Shown here in pieces: positions 23,846 through 31,812 of a stretch of DNA of 32,020 bases. The notes below the pieces were generated by a model, which was given only the letters and a program-made list of their open reading frames with translations, was not told where the DNA came from and did no database searches. Origin of the DNA: Knufia peltigerae (taxonomy: Eukaryota; Ascomycota; Eurotiomycetes; Chaetothyriales; Trichomeriaceae); contig JAPDRN010000203.1 of NCBI GenBank assembly GCA_030247855.1, positions 1 to 32,020 on the forward strand, written 5' to 3'. Position 1 is the stretch's first letter. Each line of letters begins with the position of its first letter. The position numbers were made by a program, and so were the translations under genes.

Positions 23846-24250
23846 ATGAACACCGCCAGCGGCCTGCCGCCGTCGATCACCGTTTCCACCCTAGACATGG
23901 ACCGCCTGGACGCCATGCTCGAATCTCCGACAAACAGCCAGACGCCGGCCGCGCGTGCGCTTGCCGACGAACTCAACCGGGCGACCGTGTTGCCGCCAGA
24001 CCAGATTCCCGAAGGCATCGTCATGATGCATTCGCGCGTGGAGTGCGAAGATGAAGTGTCGGGCGAGAAGCATGTCCTGACCCTGGTCTTCCCCCGCGAA
24101 GCCAATGTCGATGAAGGCAAAGTGTCCGTGCTGGCGCCCGTCGGCAGTGCCCTGCTTGGCCTGGCCGTGGGCCAGAGCATCGACTGGACCGCCCCCGGCG
24201 GCCGCAAGCTGCGGCTGCGCGTGAGCGCGGTCCACAACGACCGTCCCTGA
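23846..24250 (+). CDS. rnk: Rnk-type GreA/GreB-fold regulator
   Basis: A 134-residue protein resembling Rnk (regulator of nucleoside diphosphate kinase), an RNA-polymerase-binding protein related to the C-terminal domain of GreA/GreB. Visible features are the N-terminal helical part up to LADELNRATVLPPDQIP, then the beta-rich VMMHSRVECEDEVSGEK and VSVLAPVGSALLGLAVGQSIDW, typical of the Gre C-terminal fold. It lacks the long Gre coiled coil, so it should not stimulate transcript cleavage. AAGGAG lies before the ATG. It lies 59 nt upstream of the transaldolase gene. Confidence 0.85.
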   Translation: MNTASGLPPSITVSTLDMDRLDAMLESPTNSQTPAARALADELNRATVLPPDQIPEGIVMMHSRVECEDEVSGEKHVLTLVFPREANVDEGKVSVLAPVGSALLGLAVGQSIDWTAPGGRKLRLRVSAVHNDRP

Positions 24251-24277
24251 TCTGCGCTGCGTACCGCGCGCGATCGG

Positions 24278-24297
24278 ATTCCCCGCAATTCCCCGCA
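24278..24297 (+). repeat. Tandem 10-bp duplication upstream of tal
   Basis: ATTCCCCGCA occurs twice in direct tandem, 12 nt before the transaldolase start. The copy spacing equals about one helical turn. It may be slippage or a protein site. Confidence 0.4.
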
Positions 24298-24309
24298 CCA
24301 GGAGCCGTA

Positions 24310-25266
24310 ATGAGTACCCCGTCCAAACTGTCCCAGCTGCGCGAACTGTCCGTGGTGGTTGCCGATACCGGTGACTACGAGGCGATCAAGCGCCTGCAGC
24401 CGGTGGATTGCACCACCAATCCGACCCTGGTGAAGAAGGCGCTGGACCTGCCGGTCTATGCGGAACTGATCGAGCGCGAACTGGCCTGGGGTCGCCAGCA
24501 GGGCGGTGACCGCGAGGCCGTGGTGCACGCGGTGGCCGACCGCCTGACCATCGGCGTCGGCGCGCTGCTGAGCACGCTGGTACCGGGCCGCGTGTCCACC
24601 GAAGTGGACGCCGACCAGGCCCACGACACCGCCGCGACCGTGGCCAAGGCCCGTCAGTTCATCCAGATGTACGCCGATGCCGGCGTGCCGCGCGAGAAGA
24701 TCCTGATCAAGATCGCCGCGACCTGGGAAGGCGTGGAAGCCGCGCGCGTGCTGCAGGCCGAAGGCATCGACTGCAACCTGACCCTGATCTTCAACCCGAC
24801 CCAGGCGCTGGCCTGCAGCGAAGCGGGTGCGTTCCTGATCTCGCCGTTCGTCGGCCGCATCCTGGACTGGTACGTGGCCAACGGCCAGACCCCGGCGAAC
24901 ATCGACGAGGACCCGGGCGTGGTGTTCGTGCGTGGGGTGTATGCCGAATTCAAGCGCCGCGGTTCGCCGACCGTGGTGATGGGCGCCTCGTTCCGTTCGA
25001 CCGCGCAGATCGAAGCGCTGGCCGGCTGCGACCGCCTGACCATTTCGCCGGACCTGCTGGAGAAGCTCGACGCCGACCACGGCGCGCTGCCGCGCAAGCT
25101 GGTGGCCGGTGCCGCTGAGGCGGTGCAGGTGACGCCGATCGACGCGGCGACGTTCGCTGCCGACCTGGCGGCCGATCCGATGGCAACCGAGAAGCTGGCG
25201 ACCGGTATCGATGCGTTTGCCAAGGATCTGGAAGCGCTGCGTCAGCGGATCCGCGAGGCACTGTGA
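24310..25266 (+). CDS. tal: Transaldolase
   Basis: A 318-residue cytoplasmic TIM-barrel enzyme of the pentose phosphate pathway. It moves a dihydroxyacetone unit from sedoheptulose 7-phosphate to glyceraldehyde 3-phosphate. The Schiff-base lysine is Lys134 in ILIKIAATWEG. DCTTNPTLV (33-41), CNLTLIF and the VVMGASFRS segment are standard for the E. coli TalB class, and the length agrees. AGGAG lies 6 nt before the ATG. It provides an NADPH-side role that fits next to the peroxide-response genes, though this proximity may be chance. Confidence 0.96.
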   Translation: MSTPSKLSQLRELSVVVADTGDYEAIKRLQPVDCTTNPTLVKKALDLPVYAELIERELAWGRQQGGDREAVVHAVADRLTIGVGALLSTLVPGRVSTEVDADQAHDTAATVAKARQFIQMYADAGVPREKILIKIAATWEGVEAARVLQAEGIDCNLTLIFNPTQALACSEAGAFLISPFVGRILDWYVANGQTPANIDEDPGVVFVRGVYAEFKRRGSPTVVMGASFRSTAQIEALAGCDRLTISPDLLEKLDADHGALPRKLVAGAAEAVQVTPIDAATFAADLAADPMATEKLATGIDAFAKDLEALRQRIREAL

Positions 25267-25283
25267 GGGTTCCGGCCAACGGC

Positions 25284-25308
25284 TGAGCCCCTCGTGGCGG
25301 GGGGCTCA
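25284..25308 (+). terminator. Hairpin downstream of tal
   Basis: TGAGCCCC pairs with GGGGCTCA around a 9-nt loop, starting 18 nt past the tal stop. No T-run follows, so the stronger terminator at 25513 is probably the main one. Confidence 0.45.
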
Positions 25309-25328
25309 GAGCAAAAGCCGCGCTTGGC

Positions 25329-25426
25329 CGGGCGGGTTGGGTACGCGGGGGACGCCGTGAATCCGTCCCTGGAGGCTTGGCCGCCGCATCCATACGGCGG
25401 ACACCCCCGCGAACCCAACCCGCCCG
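25329..25426. repeat. Long inverted-repeat element A
   Basis: Arms at 25329-25351 and 25404-25426 are 23 nt each and complementary at 22 positions. Between them lies a smaller hairpin (CCGCCG/CGGCGG, 25381-25400). Also inside is a GGACGG-TT-ACGGCGT motif on the minus strand that recurs in element B. No open frame or transposase is present. Confidence 0.8.
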
Positions 25427-25512
25427 ACCTCTGACAGTTTCCTGCGGCGGTCCGCCACGGAAGAAAGAAAAGAAGTGCAAAAGCGGGTCGCGCGCTACGC
25501 GTGCTCACAAAC

Positions 25513-25544
25513 AAAAAGGACGCGGCGAATGCCGCGTCCTTTTT
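25513..25544. terminator. Bidirectional intrinsic terminator between tal and msrA
   Basis: A perfect 14-bp stem (AAAAAGGACGCGGC with its complement) closes a GAAT loop, with a T-run after the stem on both strands. It serves tal from the left and msrA from the right. Confidence 0.9.
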
Positions 25545-25604
25545 GTTTTCTTTCAGGTCGTCAGTAACCCATGCTCTTACCCACCGTCACCGGGAAACTG
25601 TCGG

Positions 25605-25710
25605 GGGCGGGGCGGTGTGGGTTGACAGGACCGTTGGCGCCATGGATGGCGCCATCGAGCCCCCAAGGACGGGTTTACGGCGTGTCCTGCCAATCCACAC
25701 CGCCCCGCCC
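25605..25710. repeat. Long inverted-repeat element B
   Basis: Arms at 25605-25631 and 25684-25710 are 27 nt each and complementary at 25 positions. The centre holds the 39-nt core shared with 71-109, and a GGACGGGTTTACGGCGT motif that matches, in inverse, the inside of element A. The element is about 106 nt and has no coding capacity of note. Confidence 0.82.
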
Positions 25711-25724
25711 AACCCGCAGAAACC

Positions 25725-25743
25725 CAGAGCCGCTTTGGCTCTG
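25725..25743. terminator. Stem-loop downstream of msrA
   Basis: CAGAGCC pairs with GGCTCTG around GCTTT. It lies 52 nt past the msrA stop on the minus strand, without a clear T-run there. The remainder of 25744-25794 shows nothing recognisable. Confidence 0.35.
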
Positions 25744-25794
25744 GCTTTGGATTTCAGCCGTTGACGTTGCCCGCCGCAGGCGGACCACCGCGCG

Positions 25795-26481
25795 TCAGCG
25801 CGGCACCTCCATATCCAGCCCGATCGGGCAGCTCACGCCGGTACCGCCAATGCCGCAGTAGCCGTTGGGATTCTTCGCCAGATACTGCTGGTGATAGTCC
25901 TCGGCGTAGTAATACGCCGGTGCCGGATACACGATCTCGGTGGTGATCGGGCCATAGCCGGCCGCAGCCAGCTGCGCCTGGTAGGCCTCGCCGCTGGCCA
26001 GCGCCGCCGCGTACTGGGCCTCGTCAGTAGCGTGAATCGCTGAACGGTACTGGGTGCCGGTGTCGTTGCCCTGGCGCATGCCCTGGGTCGGATCATGGCT
26101 TTCCCAGAACAGCTGCAGCAGGCGCTCCAGACTCACCACCGCCGGGTCGAACACCACCTGCACCACCTCGGTGTGGCCGGTCAGGCCCGAACAGACCTCT
26201 TCATAGGTGGGGTTCGGGGTGATACCGCCGGCATAGCCCACCGAGGTGCTGTACACACCCGGCTCGCTCCAGAACTTGCGCTCGGCACCCCAGAAGCAGC
26301 CCAGCGCGAAGCGGATCTGCTGCAGGCCGGCGAAACGGTCCTTCAGCGGATGGCTGTTCACAAAGTGCTGGTTGCTGTGCAGCGGCAGCGGTTGCTCGCG
26401 GCCCGGCAATGCCTCTTCCAGGCGCGGCAGGCGCTGCTTGAAGGCCCCGATGCCGAGGATGCCCTGTCCGATTCCCAACAT
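25795..26481 (-). CDS. msrA: Peptide methionine-S-sulfoxide reductase A
   Basis: A 228-residue enzyme that reduces the S-epimer of methionine sulfoxide in proteins. The catalytic Cys62 lies in the invariant GCFWG motif. The recycling cysteines Cys209 and Cys218 are in YCGIGGTGVSC near the C-terminus, like the three-Cys E. coli enzyme. It is about 16 residues longer than E. coli MsrA, mostly at the N-terminus, which also carries the E. coli-like leader with HFVNSHPLKD. GGAG lies 7 nt before the ATG. No MsrB domain is fused. It follows the DUF2007 gene by 9 nt, so the two form an operon. Confidence 0.96.
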   Translation of the reverse strand: MLGIGQGILGIGAFKQRLPRLEEALPGREQPLPLHSNQHFVNSHPLKDRFAGLQQIRFALGCFWGAERKFWSEPGVYSTSVGYAGGITPNPTYEEVCSGLTGHTEVVQVVFDPAVVSLERLLQLFWESHDPTQGMRQGNDTGTQYRSAIHATDEAQYAAALASGEAYQAQLAAAGYGPITTEIVYPAPAYYYAEDYHQQYLAKNPNGYCGIGGTGVSCPIGLDMEVPR

Positions 26482-26490
26482 GATGCGCTC

Positions 26491-26754
26491 CTACGCCGGA
26501 AGGCCGGCAATGTCGTCGGCATCTGAAATGGGGTCGCCGGGGGCGTGGCCCAAGTCCAGCGCGGCGACGATGTCCTCGGCCTGTGGCCGCGCGGCGTCGG
26601 GGATACCGACCCGCAGCACCCCGAACAGCGGCAGCTCGCCCATGCCGCCCAGCAGCGACTCGCCGAACACGAAGGCCGGGATGCCGGCGTCTTCCAGTGC
26701 GTGCTTGACCAGGTGGGCGTCGAACAGATTGTCGGCCTTGTACACAATGTGCAT
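26491..26754 (-). CDS. Small DUF2007 domain protein
   Basis: An 87-residue protein that is nearly all one DUF2007 domain: it opens MHIVYKADNLFDAHLVKHALEDAG-like, in the pattern of an alpha/beta fold that resembles a signal-transducing or PII-like module. No catalytic residue is known for the family. The ATG has GGAG 7 nt upstream. It is the first gene of a two-gene operon with msrA and is divergent from glnS. Confidence 0.82.
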   Translation of the reverse strand: MHIVYKADNLFDAHLVKHALEDAGIPAFVFGESLLGGMGELPLFGVLRVGIPDAARPQAEDIVAALDLGHAPGDPISDADDIAGLPA

Positions 26755-26880
26755 GGGGCGGCTCCGTGGGACAGGATTCCAGCATACGCCCGGGGGCTGA
26801 ATGGTGCCGCTGCGCTCGCCGGGCAGCCCTTCCCGGTAAGCGTTAGACTGGCAATCTTTCTGCCTTACTTTCGCCGACTC

Positions 26881-28629
26881 ATGTCAGAGCACACCCCCGC
26901 CAGCCCCGAGACCCCCGCCGACAGCCACGAAAAGCGCGATTTCATCCGCCAGATCGTGCGCGAGGACCTGGCCAGCGGAAAGCACCAGGCGATCAAGACC
27001 CGCTTCCCGCCGGAGCCGAACGGCTACCTGCACATCGGTCATGCCAAGTCGATCTGCCTGAACTTCGGCGTCGCCGGTGAGTTCGGCGGCGTCTGCAACC
27101 TGCGTTTCGACGACACCAACCCGGCCAAGGAAGACCCGGAGTACGTGGCCGCGATCCAGGACGACGTGCGCTGGCTGGGCTTTGAGTGGAACGAGCTGCG
27201 CCACGCTTCGGACTACTTCCAGACCTATTACCTGGCCGCCGAGAAGCTGATCGCCGACGGCAAGGCCTATGTGTGCGACCTGTCGGCCGAGGAAGTGCGC
27301 GCCTACCGCGGCACCCTGACCGAACCAGGTCGTCCCTCGCCGTACCGCGACCGCAGCGTCGAGGAAAACCTCGACCTGTTCCGCCGCATGCGTGCCGGTG
27401 AATTCCCGGACGGTGCGCGCACCGTGCGCGCCAAGATCGACATGGCCAGCGGCAACATCAACCTGCGCGATCCGGCCCTGTACCGCATCAAGCACGTCGA
27501 GCACCAGAACACCGGCAACGCGTGGCCGATCTACCCGATGTACGACTTCGCTCACGCGCTGGGCGATTCGATCGAGGGCATCACCCACTCGCTGTGCACG
27601 CTGGAATTCGAAGACCACCGCCCGCTGTACGACTGGTGCGTGGACAACGTCGATTTCGCCCATGACGACACGCTGACCCAGCCGCTGGTCGACGCCGGCC
27701 TGCCGCGCGAAGCGGCCAAGCCGCGCCAGATCGAATTCTCGCGCCTGAACATCAACTACACGGTGATGAGCAAGCGCAAGCTGATGGCGCTGGTCACCGA
27801 ACAGCTGGTGGACGGCTGGGAAGACCCGCGCATGCCGACCCTGCAGGGCCTGCGGCGCCGTGGCTACACGCCGGCTGCGATGCGCCTGTTCGCCGAGCGC
27901 GTAGGCATCAGCAAGCAGAATTCGATGATCGATTTCAGCGTGCTGGAAGGCGCGCTGCGCGAAGACCTGGACAGCGCCGCATCGCGCCGCATGGCCGTGG
28001 TCGACCCGGTCAAGCTGGTGCTGACCAACCTGGCCGAAGGCCACGAAGAGCAGCTGACCTTCAGCAACCACCCGAAGGACGAGAGCTTCGGCACCCGCGA
28101 AGTGCCGTTCGCACGTGAAGTGTGGATCGACCGCGAGGACTTCGCCGAAGTGCCGCCGAAGGGCTGGAAGCGCCTGGTTCCCGGTGGCGAAGTGCGCCTG
28201 CGCGGCGCCGGCATCATCCGCTGCGATGAAGTGATCAAGGATGCCGACGGCACCATCACCGAACTGCGCGGCTGGCTGGATCCGGAATCGCGTCCGGGCA
28301 TGGAAGGCGCCAACCGCAAGGTCAAGGGCACCATCCACTGGGTCAGTGCCGTGCACGGCGTGCCGGCCGAGATCCGCCTGTATGACCGTCTGTTCTCGGT
28401 GCCGAACCCGGATGACGAATCGGAAGGCAAGACCTACCGCGACTATCTCAACCCGGAATCGCGCCGCACCGTCACCGGCTATGTCGAGCCGGCTGCTGCC
28501 ACCGCTGCGCCGGAACAGTCGTTCCAGTTCGAGCGCACCGGCTACTTCGTTGCCGACCGTCGCGACCACACCGAAACCAAGCCGGTGTTCAACCGCAGCG
28601 TGACCCTGCGCGACACCTGGTCGGCCTGA
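26881..28629 (+). CDS. glnS: Glutaminyl-tRNA synthetase
   Basis: A 582-residue class I aminoacyl-tRNA synthetase that charges tRNA-Gln. The ATP motif HIGH is at 51-54 within PPEPNGYLHIGHAKS, and the second signature is VMSKRK with MSK at 296-298. The C-terminal anticodon-binding beta barrels include GTIHWVSAVHG. The length is slightly above the E. coli 554. ATG 26881 fits the conserved N-terminus; the open frame continues upstream across the divergent gap but is not plausible protein there. The ribosome binding site is weak. Confidence 0.97.
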   Translation: MSEHTPASPETPADSHEKRDFIRQIVREDLASGKHQAIKTRFPPEPNGYLHIGHAKSICLNFGVAGEFGGVCNLRFDDTNPAKEDPEYVAAIQDDVRWLGFEWNELRHASDYFQTYYLAAEKLIADGKAYVCDLSAEEVRAYRGTLTEPGRPSPYRDRSVEENLDLFRRMRAGEFPDGARTVRAKIDMASGNINLRDPALYRIKHVEHQNTGNAWPIYPMYDFAHALGDSIEGITHSLCTLEFEDHRPLYDWCVDNVDFAHDDTLTQPLVDAGLPREAAKPRQIEFSRLNINYTVMSKRKLMALVTEQLVDGWEDPRMPTLQGLRRRGYTPAAMRLFAERVGISKQNSMIDFSVLEGALREDLDSAASRRMAVVDPVKLVLTNLAEGHEEQLTFSNHPKDESFGTREVPFAREVWIDREDFAEVPPKGWKRLVPGGEVRLRGAGIIRCDEVIKDADGTITELRGWLDPESRPGMEGANRKVKGTIHWVSAVHGVPAEIRLYDRLFSVPNPDDESEGKTYRDYLNPESRRTVTGYVEPAAATAAPEQSFQFERTGYFVADRRDHTETKPVFNRSVTLRDTWSA

Positions 28630-28637
28630 GGACCTGC

Positions 28638-28660
28638 GCGGGCGCCAGGACGGCGCCCGC
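28638..28660 (+). terminator. Strong hairpin after glnS
   Basis: A perfect 9-bp stem (GCGGGCGCC and complement) with a 5-nt loop begins 9 nt after the glnS stop and ends 12 nt before the next ATG. There is no T-run, so it could attenuate read-through or occlude initiation of the next gene. Confidence 0.5.
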
Positions 28661-28672
28661 ACGACCGCGACC

Positions 28673-29320
28673 ATGATCACCACCCTGTCCACCCTGCTCT
28701 GGTTCATCTCACAGCATCCGCTGCTGACGTTCTTTGCAGCGATGGTGCTGGCGGGGCTGGTCTCGTGGTGGCGGCGCTTTCCGGGCTACGCCATCGTGGT
28801 GTTCCCGCTGGCGATGCTCAACATCTTCCTCGGCAGCTTCCTCAACGCCACCTTCCTCAATGCGGTGGGCGAGCGTGGTGAAGCGGTGATCGTCAAGGCC
28901 GAGGAAACCAACTCCACGCTCAACGAACAGTACATCTGGCGCTACGAAGCGGTGCTGCGTACCGCCGAGGGCCGCGATGTGGAAGTGGTGTTCCACACCA
29001 ACACCGCCTCGCTGTGGCCGCTGGAGAACGCGATCCGGATTCCGGCACAGGACCAGCCGTTCGTGGTGAAGTACACGCCGGGCTTCCCGCGCAACTTCGT
29101 CATCCTCACCAACGAATCCCCGCACGGCATCGCCCAGGCCCGTGCCAGCGCGCGCGCGCGCGTGGAAGTGGCAGCACGCAAGCTGCATTTCAGCCCGGGC
29201 AATGCCGATTTCCGCGCGGACTATCGTCGCGAGCTGGAAAGCTGGCTGCGCGACCACGGCAATGATCCGCAGCAGCAGTCCGATGCGCAGCGATATCGCG
29301 CCGAACTCGACGCACTGTAG
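28673..29320 (+). CDS. Membrane-anchored protein of unknown function
   Basis: A 215-residue protein with two likely membrane helices near residues 5-28 and 36-60, joined by a basic loop (WWRRFPGY). A soluble domain follows, with alternating strands around EAVIVKAEETNSTLNEQYIWRYEAVLRT and a helical, charged tail from about 150. The beta domain is reminiscent of DUF3592-type extracytoplasmic modules, but I do not assign it. Its start lies directly behind a strong hairpin, and the ribosome binding site is poor, which suggests low expression. No motif points to a function. Confidence 0.7.
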   Translation: MITTLSTLLWFISQHPLLTFFAAMVLAGLVSWWRRFPGYAIVVFPLAMLNIFLGSFLNATFLNAVGERGEAVIVKAEETNSTLNEQYIWRYEAVLRTAEGRDVEVVFHTNTASLWPLENAIRIPAQDQPFVVKYTPGFPRNFVILTNESPHGIAQARASARARVEVAARKLHFSPGNADFRADYRRELESWLRDHGNDPQQQSDAQRYRAELDAL

Positions 29321-29372
29321 CGCCAGCCCTGCCTGACAGGTGTGTTCCTCCCCTGCAAACCAAGTGCCTCCG

Positions 29373-30104
29373 ATGACCAAGACCGCGTCTCCCCTTCTGC
29401 CGCTGCTGCAACAGGTCCTGCTGGGCCGTGACATCGCCTGCACCGTCGAGGGCGACGATCTGCTGCTCGACAGCGGCCTGCACCTGACGCCGCACAGCGT
29501 CTCCAGCAACGAACGCGACAACGGCGGCTGGCAGACCTCCACGGTCATCGAGACCCGTCACGCCGGCCTGTTCGCCGATGGCCTGTTCGAGTACCAACAC
29601 GCCAATGGCGCGACCGAACAGGAGGCGTTGCTGTCCGGCTTCGACACCTGGGTACGGGTGGATCTGGCGACCCTGCAGGCCGCTGTCGGTGCCGAAGACG
29701 CGCCGGATCTGCCGATGATGGGGTTGACCTACCCGACCGGCGACGAAGGCGAAGAACACGAGCGCACCGTGGTGCTGGGGCCGCTGGCCCATTACCGCGC
29801 CAGTGAACTGGACGGCGCTGCCGCGTGCAGCGAGGACGACCACGGCTCCTGCCCCTGCTGCCTGTTCACCAAGAGCATCGATGCTTTCGACGACCTGCTG
29901 AAGGCCCACCACTTCCTGGCCATCCGCCTGTTCGCGTCGCGCGACGAGCAGGGCCAGTGCGAAGCCGACTGCCGGGTCAACGGCCATGACTTCGCCCCTG
30001 CCCTGCCGCTGCTGCGCGCCTATGCAGCACGCTGGCCGCAGGCGGGGCTGGAATTCCGCAAGCAGTACGTGGTGATCCGCACCGGCTCACCCTCGCCGGC
30101 CTGA
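29373..30104 (+). CDS. Soluble protein of unknown function (DUF6348-like)
   Basis: A 243-residue acidic cytoplasmic protein without signal peptide. It has a CxC-rich island SCPCCLFTKS near residue 167 and a further cysteine pair in CEADCRVNG, so metal binding or disulfides are possible. The general layout resembles DUF6348 proteins, which are often found in bacteria with immunity-like or regulatory families, but the match is from memory and tentative. ATG 29373 is the first start compatible with the conserved-looking MTKTASPLLPLLQQVL. It is 52 nt after the previous gene and 96 nt before the next. Confidence 0.65.
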   Translation: MTKTASPLLPLLQQVLLGRDIACTVEGDDLLLDSGLHLTPHSVSSNERDNGGWQTSTVIETRHAGLFADGLFEYQHANGATEQEALLSGFDTWVRVDLATLQAAVGAEDAPDLPMMGLTYPTGDEGEEHERTVVLGPLAHYRASELDGAAACSEDDHGSCPCCLFTKSIDAFDDLLKAHHFLAIRLFASRDEQGQCEADCRVNGHDFAPALPLLRAYAARWPQAGLEFRKQYVVIRTGSPSPA

Positions 30105-30200
30105 ATCCAGCGCGCACGCCCGGTACATGCCACTGCCGCTACACTGCGCGCCGACATCTGTTGCACCTGTTCCTTTCACTCCCAACGAGGCACCCCCGCG

Positions 30201-30761
30201 ATGCTGTACGCGCAAGTCCACCTGACCCTTCCCGCCTGGATCCACGACCAGATCGACCTGGATCGTCGATATCCGGGCGACGAGGCCAAGGTCGCGCTGG
30301 CGATCGAGCTGTCGCGGCACAACGTTGACCACGCCAGTGGCGGCCCGTTCGGCGCCGTGGTGTTCGGGCCGGATGACAAGGTGATCGCTGCCGGCGTGAA
30401 CCGGGTGATGCCGCACTCAACCTCGCTGGCGCACGCCGAGAACATGGCCTACATGCTGGCCCAGCAGCGCCTGCAGACCCCGCGTCTGAACGCGGTGCTG
30501 TCGCCGATCACCCTGGCCACCAGTTCGCAGCCGTGCTGCCAGTGCTACGGCGCGACCGTGTGGGCCGGCATCGATCGCCTGCTGATCGGCGCCAGTTCGG
30601 CCGACGTGGAAGAACTGACCCCATTCGATGAAGGCCCGCTACCGGCCGACTGGGTGGGCGAACTCAACAAGCGCGGCATCGAAGTGGTGCAGGGTCTGAA
30701 CCGCGATGCTGCGCGCAGCGTGCTGCGTGCCTATGGGGAAAGCGATGGCGCCCGTTACTGA
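30201..30761 (+). CDS. Zinc-dependent nucleoside deaminase family protein
   Basis: A 186-residue cytidine/deoxycytidylate-deaminase-fold enzyme. The zinc and proton-shuttle motifs are His78-Ala79-Glu80 (AHAENM) and Pro111-Cys112-x2-Cys115 (QPCCQC). GGPFGAVVF (47-55) is typical of the guanine deaminase/TadA-like branch. It is longer than TadA and the tRNA-binding C-terminus of TadA is not evident, so a free purine base or nucleoside is a more likely substrate than tRNA. GAGG lies about 10 nt before the ATG. Its 3' end overlaps rlmM by 17 nt. Confidence 0.87.
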   Translation: MLYAQVHLTLPAWIHDQIDLDRRYPGDEAKVALAIELSRHNVDHASGGPFGAVVFGPDDKVIAAGVNRVMPHSTSLAHAENMAYMLAQQRLQTPRLNAVLSPITLATSSQPCCQCYGATVWAGIDRLLIGASSADVEELTPFDEGPLPADWVGELNKRGIEVVQGLNRDAARSVLRAYGESDGARY

Positions 30762-31812
30762 GGCCGGCATCGGCCTGCTGTGCCTGTGCCGGCAGGGCTT
30801 CGAGCCCGAGCTGGCCGGCGAACTGCAGTTCCGCGCAGGTGCCGCCGGTTTTGCCGGTTACGCCCGTACCCAGCGCAATGATGGCTATGTGCTCTTCATG
30901 TGTGACCAAGCCGCGGCGCTTGCACCGCGACTGCCGTGGCGCGAGCTGATCTTCGCCCGCCAGAAGCTGGTGGTGCTGGCCGAGCTGCCGCAGCTTGACC
31001 CGGCCGACCGCATCACCCCGATGTTGGAGGTGCTGGCCGATGCGCTGCGCTTTGGTGATCTGTGGGTGGAGCATCCCGATTCGGACGCCGGCAAACCGCT
31101 GTCCGGGCTGGCGCGTGCGTTCGGCAATGCCCTGCGCCCGGCGCTGCGCAAAGCCGGCAAACTCAGCGACAAACCCAACGCACGCCTGCCGCGCCTGCAC
31201 GTGGTGTTCGTCGACGGCACCCATGCCTTTGTCTGCGTGGCCAACCCGGATGACAGTGCACCGTGGGCATTGGGCATTCCGCGTCTGAAGCTGTTGCCCG
31301 ACGCACCCTCGCGCTCGGCATTGAAGCTGGATGAGGCACTGCTGACCCTGCTTGCCCCGGAAGAACGCGAAGCGCTGGTTCGTCCGGGCATGCGTGCGGC
31401 AGACCTCGGCGCGGCGCCGGGCGGCTGGACCTGGGTTTTGACCCGCCAGCACGTGCATGTGCTGAGCATCGACAACGGCCCGCTGCGCCAGCATGTACTG
31501 GACACCGGCCTGGTCGAGCACCTGCGCGCCGATGGCTTCCATTGGCATCCGGAGCAGCCGCTGGACTGGATGGTCTGCGACATGGTCGAGCAGCCGCGTC
31601 GCGTCGCCGAACGCATGGCCACCTGGTTCCGCGAGGGCTGGTGCAGGCACGCGATCTTCAACCTGAAGCTACCGATGAAGAAGCGCTGGGACGAGACGCG
31701 CCTGTGCCTGGACCTGTTCCAGGACCAGGCCGGCGAGCCGCTGGTGGTACGTGCCAAGCAGCTGTACCACGACCGTGAGGAAATCACGGTGCTGGCGTCG
31801 CCGCTGCGCTGA
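30745..31812 (+). CDS. rlmM: 23S rRNA C2498 2'-O-ribose methyltransferase
   Basis: A 355-residue SAM-dependent enzyme that methylates the 2'-OH of C2498 in the peptidyl-transferase loop. A THUMP-containing N-terminal part precedes a Rossmann domain with GMRAADLGAAPGGWTWVLT (215-233), then SIDNGP and WMVCDMVE. The late NLKLPMKKRW supplies catalytic lysine candidates of the K-D-K-E family. Among three in-frame ATGs I chose 30745, which has GGGGA six nt upstream; the start lies inside the deaminase gene, implying coupling. The stop overlaps the next ATG (TGATG). Confidence 0.95.
   Translation: MAPVTEAGIGLLCLCRQGFEPELAGELQFRAGAAGFAGYARTQRNDGYVLFMCDQAAALAPRLPWRELIFARQKLVVLAELPQLDPADRITPMLEVLADALRFGDLWVEHPDSDAGKPLSGLARAFGNALRPALRKAGKLSDKPNARLPRLHVVFVDGTHAFVCVANPDDSAPWALGIPRLKLLPDAPSRSALKLDEALLTLLAPEEREALVRPGMRAADLGAAPGGWTWVLTRQHVHVLSIDNGPLRQHVLDTGLVEHLRADGFHWHPEQPLDWMVCDMVEQPRRVAERMATWFREGWCRHAIFNLKLPMKKRWDETRLCLDLFQDQAGEPLVVRAKQLYHDREEITVLASPLR

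Noticed and set aside
25377..25764. Small open frames of 60-96 codons in the tal-msrA gap
   Set aside because: They run through inverted-repeat arms and the terminator, have no ribosome binding site and no conserved-looking composition.
26545..26880. N-terminal extension of glnS through the divergent gap
   Set aside because: The extension covers the DUF2007 gene antisense and no glutaminyl-tRNA synthetase has it.
26884..28707. A 607-codon minus-strand open frame over glnS
   Set aside because: Antisense shadow of glnS, no domain recognisable.
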